This document shows positions 1 to 5,247 of a stretch of DNA of 5,247 nucleotides, piece after piece. Positions within the stretch are counted from its first letter, which is position 1; every line of letters begins with the position of its first letter. The position numbers and the translations under genes are program-made. The stretch comes from Planctomicrobium sp. (lineage in GTDB: Bacteria > Planctomycetota > Planctomycetia > Planctomycetales > Planctomycetaceae): the NCBI GenBank assembly GCA_029259835.1, contig JAJDEL010000832.1, positions 1-5,247 on the forward strand, read 5' to 3'. Under the pieces are notes generated by a model, which was not told the DNA's origin, ran no database searches, and saw only the letters and a program-made list of their open reading frames with translations.

Positions 1-1
1 T

Positions 2-1237
2 GGTTGGTTTGTTGAAGATGAGATGATTCACATTACGACCCAACTCGGTGTTTCTGAAACACTGATTCAAAGATCCCATCCGCTCGAAGGTCTGCTGAAA
101 CAAGGTTATGATAAAAAAACACTGAAGCGTCTGATTCAGGAAATGACGAGCGGTCCTTGGTTTGATATTGATCAAGAAGGTGGAGAACTCAATTTATTGA
201 GTGAGACACTCCTTGTGAGGCAAACGCATTCCGTTCAACGTGAAGTTGCCGGACTACTCAGTGCTTTGGAGAATCATGGTCGTGAAACGTTTTCGTACGA
301 TCCAGCGGTTCACTCGTTAATGCGATCACGATTGCAACAAAAAACTTCGATGGATTTCGAGGATGTGTCGTTAGCAGATGTGGCGGAAGTTCTGTCGAAA
401 CAACTTGGCTTTGAAGTTCGACTTGATGAATCAGAATTCTCCAACGAAGGAATCAGCGTTGATGACAAGGTGAGTCTTTCGATCAAAAACCGGAAGCTCG
501 ATTCGTTACTCAAACTGCTCCTGAAACCGCTGTCTCTGGCAGCGATTCCCACGGACGGTATGTTGTTGATAACAACAGAGATTGCTGCGTCTGAGTATCT
601 CAAAACAGTCGTTTACGATGTGAGTGATCTTTGTCGAGACGAATCCGAGGCGCATGCCTTACTTGTCACGATCCAAGAGCAAACTTCTGGCCCCTGGTGG
701 GACTTAGAAAAAGAAGGCGGCGATATTGTCGCTCCTAAACCTGACACTCTGGTCATCAGGCAAACAGAAGAGACGCTCACCGAAGTGCGAGAATTCCTGG
801 AAAGCTATCGGGAAATCCGCACCCCTGAAACGGCAGCCCAACGTCCAACTCTCGGTGAGGAAGTCGTCACCGTTTACTACAAACTCGATACCGAGATTGC
901 CGAGCAGTTGAATAGTAAAATCTGGGAACTTGTCTCCATCGATCAGGAAGAACTCTGGAAAGTCGAGAACGGATTCCAAATCGGCAAGGTCGTTTTGTTG
1001 CCATCAACTGCAATTCTACGGGTAAAGGATGAAAAGGCACGACCCTCGAAAGAAAATCCAGAAGTTGAAAAAATACTCGTTCCTCAATCAACATTAATCA
1101 TCACCCACCGGCGCCGCGTTCATCACGAAATCTACAAAGCGATTGAACGAATCAAAAAAGGGGACAAACTTGTGACGACACCAAGTGGTCAGAGTATCGG
1201 ACCATATCAATTCAGAGGGGCGGTCTGCTTCTTCTAG
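2..1237 (+). CDS. Repeat protein with STN-like and TSGPW modules, 5' end outside the window
   Basis: The frame is open to the left edge, so the ATG at 23 is probably internal. The seven residues before it (GWFVEDE) continue a domain end that recurs later in the protein. Counting from the ATG, residues 1-84 hold the end of one unit: ITT at 4-6, TSGPWFD at 42-48, EGG at 52-54 and LLVRQT at 63-68. A second, complete unit follows. Residues about 99-186 resemble an STN/secretin N-terminal-like fold (VSLADVAEVLSKQLGF, ending LLITT). Then come TSGPWWD (221-227), EGG (231-233) and LVIRQT (243-248). Residues 281-380 look like a degenerate third unit without TSGPW. STN-like modules usually occur in envelope or secretin-related proteins, so an envelope role is plausible. 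Any signal peptide would lie upstream and is not visible. The specific function is unknown to me. It converges on the methyltransferase gene. Confidence 0.85.
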   Translation, partial: GWFVEDEMIHITTQLGVSETLIQRSHPLEGLLKQGYDKKTLKRLIQEMTSGPWFDIDQEGGELNLLSETLLVRQTHSVQREVAGLLSALENHGRETFSYDPAVHSLMRSRLQQKTSMDFEDVSLADVAEVLSKQLGFEVRLDESEFSNEGISVDDKVSLSIKNRKLDSLLKLLLKPLSLAAIPTDGMLLITTEIAASEYLKTVVYDVSDLCRDESEAHALLVTIQEQTSGPWWDLEKEGGDIVAPKPDTLVIRQTEETLTEVREFLESYREIRTPETAAQRPTLGEEVVTVYYKLDTEIAEQLNSKIWELVSIDQEELWKVENGFQIGKVVLLPSTAILRVKDEKARPSKENPEVEKILVPQSTLIITHRRRVHHEIYKAIERIKKGDKLVTTPSGQSIGPYQFRGAVCFF

Positions 1238-1259
1238 GTCGTCGATCCAGGAGTCTAAA

Positions 1260-1276
1260 TCACTGCTAATCAGTGA
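1260..1276. repeat. Small inverted repeat just after the repeat-protein gene
   Basis: TCACTG (1260-1265) and CAGTGA (1271-1276) form a perfect six-base-pair stem around the loop CTAAT, starting 23 bases after the stop codon at 1237. It could help end the plus-strand transcript, but no run of T follows it, so a classical intrinsic terminator is not supported. Confidence 0.3.
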
Positions 1277-1342
1277 GTCGCGGCAGCACACCATTTGTGA
1301 ATATACCGATTTGCATCATCAGATTGATTCTCAACCACTTAG

Positions 1343-1363
1343 CCTCCGGTCATTGACCGGGGG
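1343..1363. repeat. GC-rich hairpin in the convergent gap
   Basis: CCTCCGGTC (1343-1351) pairs with GACCGGGGG (1355-1363) around the three-base loop ATT. This gives nine pairs, one of them a T-G wobble. It lies about midway between two genes that converge, where a shared transcript end is expected. No T-run follows on either strand, so it could be a factor-dependent or bidirectional transcript end, or a small repetitive palindromic element. The sequence does not decide between these. Confidence 0.45.
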
Positions 1364-1376
1364 AGAATTACTCTCC
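1362..1376. repeat. Second short hairpin overlapping the first
   Basis: GGAGA (1362-1366) and TCTCC (1372-1376) form a perfect five-base-pair stem with the loop ATTAC. It shares its first two bases with the right arm of the hairpin at 1343-1363, so the full forms of both cannot coexist. It may be a chance structure or part of the same transcript-end region. The rest of the 1238-1508 gap shows no gene or RNA that I can recognise. Confidence 0.3.
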
Positions 1377-1508
1377 GCTCTAACTCTGTAGATCGATGAT
1401 GTTTGAACACCCAATGCGTTCTGTTCCACCGGGTGAATCACTCGGTGCTGAATGAAATGGTTGCGAACGTCATGCAATCCACAGTGGTGTTTCCTCTGCA
1501 CTTCACAA

Positions 1509-2789
1509 TCAAGACTGCAACTGCAACCACAGGCATTTGAGGTATTCGGTTTCGAGGCAGTTCATTTGCACGGGATGATCCGGGCCAGCTCCAGTTCGAG
1601 AGAGAATGCGGGGGTTGCGGTCGGCGGTGGCGGCGCGGACCGTCATGGTGAATTCGCTCATTGAGAGTAGGCCGGAGCAACTGCATGTGAGTAACATCCC
1701 GCCCGGTTTAACGAGTGATGAGGCGAGTTGGTTGAAGTCGAAATACTTGTTTTGACCTTCGTGCATTTCACCACGCCCGCGAATTAGTTTCGGTGGGTCC
1801 AGAATGACAACGCCGTAACGTTTTTCGTTCTGATGCATGTCGCGCATATAATGGAATGCATCGGCATGAACGAACTTTACTTTTGCTTTGTTTAGTTTCG
1901 CGTTTCGTTTTGCGAATTCAATCGCCTCTTCATCGAGATCGACTCCGGTCACATTCCTGGCGCCTGCAACTGCGGCATTGATCGCAAAGCCGCCGGAGTA
2001 GCAGCAGAGGTCGAGGACGTCATTGTCTTTGCAGAACTGCTGGAGTCGGTGGCGATTTTCTCTCTGATCGCAGAAGAAGCCAGTCTTGTGTCCTTCGAAC
2101 GGATGTATTTCGAAACGAGTTTTGCCTTCGCGGATTGTCACTCTCTCCGGGACGCGACCGGATTGAAACCCTTCGGCAATGAAGCCTTCCTGATCGATTG
2201 TCATTGGTCCGCAGCGAACGATCCAGTGTGGGACATTGAGCTTCTTCGCAAGAATCTTCGCAATCGCCTCCGAACGTTGATACATCGCCAGTGTAAAGAC
2301 CTGAACGGAGAGGACATCGTCATAAAGATCGGCCATTAAACCGGGAAAGCCGTCGCCTTCGGCGTTGATGATGCGATACGCATCTGTCTGCGAAGAGAGC
2401 TTGAGCATGTTGTTTCGCAAATCAACGGCTGCTCCGAGTTTGTCTGACCACCAACTCTCGTCTGGGGGAATATCTCCCCAACTGAGCATGCGAATCGTTG
2501 CTTCAGCTCGGGGGTTCCAAACACCATAGCCGACGGTTTCACCGGAATCGGCAAGGACTTTCACAACATCACCGTGTGACGCTGCTGAGTCGACTTTTGC
2601 GATTCGTTTCCGGAAGACAGTCGGATGCTTCGTCGTCGTTTTCAGGCGAGCACTCGGAGTCGATCCTGCGTTCGCATCAAAAAACGGTCGCTGAACGAGA
2701 TATTCATCACCGAGCGGAAGTCTCGATTCTTTTCGAACCTTCCCTTGGTAAGGGCGTTTTTTATGTTTACGGTACGGGCGAGGTGGCAT
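1509..2789 (-). CDS. rlmI: RlmI-type 23S rRNA (cytosine-C5) methyltransferase
   Basis: A cytoplasmic SAM-dependent methyltransferase of the RlmI/RlmK-like family. RlmI in E. coli makes m5C1962 in 23S rRNA. The call is 426 residues, starting at ATG 2789. An AGGA sits seven bases upstream of that ATG, whereas a GTG 26 codons further up (2867) has no visible ribosome binding site. From the ATG: a basic N-terminal stretch (about 1-30), a PUA-like RNA-binding domain (about 55-105, HPTVFRKRI to RAEATIRMLSW), the family linker GDGFPG (145-150), and KTGFFCDQRENR (235-246). The Rossmann methyltransferase domain has motif I VLDLCCYSGGF (258-268), the SAM-ribose acidic residue in GVDLD (Asp 284), DPPK (331-334) and TCSCSG (368-373), which holds the likely catalytic Cys. 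All key motifs are intact. The basic N-terminus makes it about 30 residues longer than E. coli RlmI. The family is sure; the exact target cytosine is inferred. Confidence 0.93.
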   Translation of the reverse strand: MPPRPYRKHKKRPYQGKVRKESRLPLGDEYLVQRPFFDANAGSTPSARLKTTTKHPTVFRKRIAKVDSAASHGDVVKVLADSGETVGYGVWNPRAEATIRMLSWGDIPPDESWWSDKLGAAVDLRNNMLKLSSQTDAYRIINAEGDGFPGLMADLYDDVLSVQVFTLAMYQRSEAIAKILAKKLNVPHWIVRCGPMTIDQEGFIAEGFQSGRVPERVTIREGKTRFEIHPFEGHKTGFFCDQRENRHRLQQFCKDNDVLDLCCYSGGFAINAAVAGARNVTGVDLDEEAIEFAKRNAKLNKAKVKFVHADAFHYMRDMHQNEKRYGVVILDPPKLIRGRGEMHEGQNKYFDFNQLASSLVKPGGMLLTCSCSGLLSMSEFTMTVRAATADRNPRILSRTGAGPDHPVQMNCLETEYLKCLWLQLQS

Positions 2790-2796
2790 TACGAAA

Positions 2797-2800
2797 TCCT
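2797..2800 (-). promoter_or_regulatory. Ribosome binding site deciding the methyltransferase start
   Basis: On the minus strand AGGA lies seven bases before the ATG at 2789. The longer GTG start at 2867 has no purine-rich site at a suitable distance, so the shorter 426-residue product is preferred. Confidence 0.6.
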
Positions 2801-2915
2801 GAGTGTGAACGTTCGTTTTGTCACATACTATGGATTTCAAGTAAGAAGCGTCACGTCTGACCGGCACTGAATGTTGAGAATTCAGGTATCAAGAAGCGTG
2901 AGTGCAATGCAGACT

Positions 2916-2948
2916 GTTTTGCCACCCACTTGAAGTGGGTGGCAAAAC
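2916..2948. repeat. Perfect 33-base inverted repeat (possible REP/RAYT-type hairpin)
   Basis: GTTTTGCCACCCACTT (2916-2931) and its exact reverse complement (2933-2948) flank a single central G, giving a near-cruciform hairpin of up to 14-16 pairs. It begins 35 bases past the stop codon of the glycosyltransferase and lies upstream of the methyltransferase start. The T-run is on the 5' arm and the A-run on the 3' arm when read on either strand. This is the reverse of an intrinsic terminator, so a simple terminator is not a good fit, although the hairpin could still protect or end the glycosyltransferase transcript. A dispersed repetitive palindrome or a protein-binding operator are the other options. 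Confidence 0.8.
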
Positions 2949-2982
2949 CTATTCGCAACGCTCGCGTTCGAACTCTGCAATT

Positions 2983-3837
2983 CTATTCTGCCGCAGCTTC
3001 ACCGTCACTTGGCTCAAGAAGCATCTGGTTCTTCCAGATATCCATGCGGTGCAAGTGAAACTGAGCAAGAACCCCCAGAGTCCCGAGGCCATATTGAGCG
3101 CTTCGCTTGAAGTTAATGCTGCTGGCTTCGTCGAAGTAGCGAACCGGGACAGGGATGTCTCCGATCCGGAAACCAAAGTGAACAGCCTGAGCAAGAAACT
3201 GGCTGTCAAAGACAAAGTCGTCGGAGTTGTTTTCGTAAGGGATCTTTTCCAGAACTTGTCGCGAGTACGCCCTGAATCCTGAATGGAAATCTCCGACGTT
3301 TTGTCCAAGTGCGATGTTTTCGACCGTCGTGAGGAACCGATTTGCGAGGTACTTGTAGACTGGCATTCCACCCTTCAATGCTTCTTGTCGAGTGCGAATC
3401 CGCGAACCAAGGACGACATCACAGATTCCGAGTTTGATGAAGTCCAGCGCGGCGCGAATGACTCGGCTGTCGTATTGATAATCCGGGTGAATCATGACGA
3501 CGAAATCCGCCCCTCTTTGCAAGGCATGTTCGTAACATGTTTTTTGATTCGCCCCGTACCCACCATTTTGCTTGTGTTCGATCACAGTCATGCCGAGAGA
3601 TTTCGCGACTTCGACAGTGTTGTCAGTGCTGCAATCATCAACGAGGATGACTTCGTCAACGACCCCTTCTGGGAAGTCGCGTAGTGTCCGCTCAATTGTT
3701 TGGGCGGCGTTGTAGGCCGGCATCACGGCAATCGTTCGTTGCGGCAGGGTATTATCTGCTGAAATCGCGTGCATCAGTGATTCGATTTTGCCGAGCGCAC
3801 GACTTCTGGTATCAATAGGTTGAACGGTTTGAACCAC
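2983..3837 (-). CDS. Family 2 glycosyltransferase, dolichol-phosphate-mannose-synthase-like
   Basis: A GT-A-fold enzyme expected to move a sugar from a nucleotide donor to a lipid phosphate or growing glycan at the cytoplasmic face of the membrane. The product has 284 residues. It starts at GTG 3837, chosen because GGAG lies seven bases upstream; the next in-frame ATG (residue 22) would only trim the leader. Landmarks: the N-terminal beta strand and nucleotide-binding PAYNA (40-44), VDDCSTDNT (66-74), NGGYGANQK (91-99), the metal-binding DXD region HPDYQYD (117-123), GSR (144-146), GFRAYSR (187-193) and the acidic acceptor-site stretch DDFVFDSQF (206-214). No membrane segment is visible, so it resembles the short soluble DPM1-like class rather than polytopic GT2 enzymes. 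An amphipathic tail could still attach it to the membrane. Donor and acceptor cannot be read from the sequence. No other glycan gene adjoins it. Confidence 0.9.
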   Translation of the reverse strand: MVQTVQPIDTRSRALGKIESLMHAISADNTLPQRTIAVMPAYNAAQTIERTLRDFPEGVVDEVILVDDCSTDNTVEVAKSLGMTVIEHKQNGGYGANQKTCYEHALQRGADFVVMIHPDYQYDSRVIRAALDFIKLGICDVVLGSRIRTRQEALKGGMPVYKYLANRFLTTVENIALGQNVGDFHSGFRAYSRQVLEKIPYENNSDDFVFDSQFLAQAVHFGFRIGDIPVPVRYFDEASSINFKRSAQYGLGTLGVLAQFHLHRMDIWKNQMLLEPSDGEAAAE

Positions 3838-3844
3838 GATTTTT

Positions 3845-3848
3845 CTCC
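3845..3848 (-). promoter_or_regulatory. Ribosome binding site supporting the GTG start of the glycosyltransferase
   Basis: On the minus strand the purine-rich core GGAG, within TTGGAGA, ends seven bases before the GTG at 3837. This spacing is ideal and is the reason for accepting the GTG start. The rest of the 155-base gap (3838-3992) should hold the promoter, but I could not pick out a convincing pair of -35 and -10 boxes. Confidence 0.65.
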
Positions 3849-3992
3849 AAGGAATAGGCTTTTGTTAAGCTTAGGTCGCCCTTTGGAGCCTGCCGCGAGA
3901 ATTGATCACCTCAGGTAGAAATGAAGGTCCGGCTGTAACGATTTGTTGAATTATCGCAACGTACTGAATCAATTCGAGATGTTGTTTCAGGA

Positions 3993-5247
3993 CTATTCCT
4001 TGAAAACCATTTCCGAGGAAGTCATCGCACCGCGCTTATCTGTGATGGAGAGAAACCAGATCGTCGTTTCTGCTGGTGGGACTGGGGCGGTGACCAGTTT
4101 TTGATCGACGACTTTGGCAGGGGACGAATTCCATTTTCGCTTGGAAAGAAGTCCGGAATCCGTTGTCCAGTGGATTTGTGCCTTGGTGATTTGCGTCTTC
4201 GTTGAGATCTCTGCTACGACGACATCATCAGGGACGGCATCGAGAAAACCAGGACGACCAAATTTTGCCAGCGCTTTTCCATTCGCGATTTTGCTGGCGA
4301 TGAAATCTTCAATCTCTTGCGGCGCCCAACCTGGCGGATGACCGTGCCGCATGGCGACTTCGATGCGGAGGTTCTTCTCGCCGGGGACCGAGCGGAAGCT
4401 ATTCATGTAACTGTCGAGTGGATAGTGAACATCGTTGGTGCCGTTGACGAACAAGATCGGAACACGGCAGTTCACCAAATGCTTTGATGGATCGTACTGT
4501 TTGATCCAGATGCGGCGTTTTTCCTCTGGGAGTCGGTCGATCTGTGGTTTTTGCACCGACTCCCCTTCGTAAAGATAACCACATCCGTACACAGGAACCG
4601 CAGCCTTAAAACGCTGATCGACCCCAGCCGCGATACAGGTCAAGTATCCGCCCCAACTGATCCCGGTAATCGCTGTTCGGTTCTGATCGACTTCCGGAAA
4701 ACTGCGGACAAGTGAATGAGCCAGCATGATGTTTGAGATCGCGTGATACTGCCAGTCATCGGTGGTGTCACCACCAACGTTTTCGAACTTCTCCACGTGT
4801 CCATGCTCCGGTCCTCCGCTTGGCAATCGTTCGCGAGAAACCCTTCGTTGAACGACCAGTTGACCTTCTTTGTCAAACTTCGGTGCATCTGGGCGTCTTC
4901 CAGAAAAATCGAGGGCAATGGCTGCATACCCTCGCTCTGCCCACAGATTCACCCATTCGGAAAATGCCGTGCCTCCTCCTCCATGCACACAAACAACAGC
5001 CGGCAAGTTCTTATCTTTTGAGACATCTCCGGATACAGAGCCCGGCGTCGCATAAAACGCAAAGACTTCCGTCGGCTTGCCATTGAATTCCGGACCGGTG
5101 AAGACCAACGACCGAATTCCTGAGTCGGCATCGAGCCACTTCACTTGCGGCGGTTTCGATAGAGCGTCGATATCCCACAAAGTTTGCGATGCATCTTCTG
5201 CCTGGCTGGCAGGAGTAAGAAACAAAGCAACCAAACAAAAAAAACAC
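3993..5247 (-). CDS. Secreted alpha/beta hydrolase (acetyl-xylan-esterase/dienelactone-hydrolase-like), 5' end outside the window
   Basis: A serine hydrolase, probably exported, acting on an ester or peptide bond of unknown substrate. The frame stays open to the right edge. The codons before TTG 5234 read as CFFCLVALFL, a hydrophobic signal-peptide core ending at a likely cleavage site SQA/ED, so the true start with its basic residues lies beyond the window. Numbering from that TTG, the oxyanion region is VHGGGGTAF (83-91), the nucleophile elbow GISWGG gives Ser193, the acid is Asp268 in NGTNDVHYP, and the base is in RHGHPPGW (His297 or His299). Residues about 336-413, after the hydrolase fold, form a beta-rich tail (IHWTTDSG, TTIWFLSITD) that may be a small beta-sandwich domain. 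The catalytic triad is complete. Prolyl-oligopeptidase-like or acetyl-xylan-esterase-like activity is possible; motifs alone do not choose. It is the most upstream of the three minus-strand genes, 155 bases before the glycosyltransferase. Confidence 0.88.
   Translation of the reverse strand, partial: CFFCLVALFLTPASQAEDASQTLWDIDALSKPPQVKWLDADSGIRSLVFTGPEFNGKPTEVFAFYATPGSVSGDVSKDKNLPAVVCVHGGGGTAFSEWVNLWAERGYAAIALDFSGRRPDAPKFDKEGQLVVQRRVSRERLPSGGPEHGHVEKFENVGGDTTDDWQYHAISNIMLAHSLVRSFPEVDQNRTAITGISWGGYLTCIAAGVDQRFKAAVPVYGCGYLYEGESVQKPQIDRLPEEKRRIWIKQYDPSKHLVNCRVPILFVNGTNDVHYPLDSYMNSFRSVPGEKNLRIEVAMRHGHPPGWAPQEIEDFIASKIANGKALAKFGRPGFLDAVPDDVVVAEISTKTQITKAQIHWTTDSGLLSKRKWNSSPAKVVDQKLVTAPVPPAETTIWFLSITDKRGAMTSSEMVFKE

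Noticed and set aside
1094..1294. Minus-strand open frame of 66 codons overlapping the end of the repeat-protein gene
   Set aside because: It has no ribosome binding site, no recognisable motif, and overlaps a well-supported gene on the other strand over most of its length.
1185..1391. Plus-strand frame that might continue the repeat protein after a frameshift near 1200
   Set aside because: The translated frame is serine-rich and shows no STN or TSGPW-like pattern. The repeat protein already ends after a finished module.
2049..2339. Plus-strand open frame inside the methyltransferase gene
   Set aside because: It is antisense to the conserved methyltransferase domains, with no motif or start signal of its own.
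2790..2867. Longer methyltransferase start at GTG 2867
   Set aside because: It has no ribosome binding site, while ATG 2789 has AGGA at a seven-base spacing. The extra 26 residues do not resemble the family.
2916..2948. Classical intrinsic terminator for the glycosyltransferase gene
   Set aside because: No run of T follows the stem on the minus strand. The T and A tracts at the arm ends have the opposite polarity to a terminator.
3899..3975. Eight-base inverted repeat GAATTGAT / ATCAATTC in the gap before the glycosyltransferase
   Set aside because: It is short, AT-rich and spaced by about 60 bases, so chance is the simplest explanation.
5011..5247. Minus-strand frame starting at GTG 5247
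   Set aside because: It is an out-of-frame shadow of the hydrolase gene, which has a full catalytic triad and signal-peptide core in the neighbouring frame.

Overview
The window most likely comes from a planctomycete chromosome. The first protein carries the 'TSGPW...EGG...L-V-RQT' module that I associate with planctomycetal proteins. It sits beside a secreted alpha/beta hydrolase of a kind common in that phylum. Base composition looks close to half GC (estimated by eye) and even across the genes. Family and phylum assignments come from motif recognition, not from a search.

Layout: a plus-strand gene fills the left end (2-1237) and enters already in progress. It encodes a tandem-repeat protein with STN-like (secretin/TonB short N-terminal-like) and TSGPW modules. 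A 271-base convergent gap (1238-1508) holds three small inverted repeats. Three minus-strand genes follow, listed from right to left in transcription order. A secreted alpha/beta hydrolase (3993-5247) has its signal-peptide start cut off by the right edge. A family 2 glycosyltransferase comes next (2983-3837, GTG start with a good ribosome binding site). Last is an RlmI-type 23S rRNA cytosine-C5 methyltransferase (1509-2789). The gap between the glycosyltransferase and the methyltransferase contains a perfect 33-base inverted repeat (2916-2948).

The three minus-strand genes are separated by 155 and 193 bases and have unrelated likely roles: carbohydrate or peptide ester hydrolysis outside the cytoplasm, sugar transfer to a lipid or glycan, and rRNA modification. 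I see no sign that they form one pathway or a tight operon. There are no tRNA or rRNA genes, CRISPR arrays, transposase genes or defence genes. The items most worth a second look are the long perfect hairpin and the modular repeat protein. Otherwise this reads as an ordinary chromosomal region.
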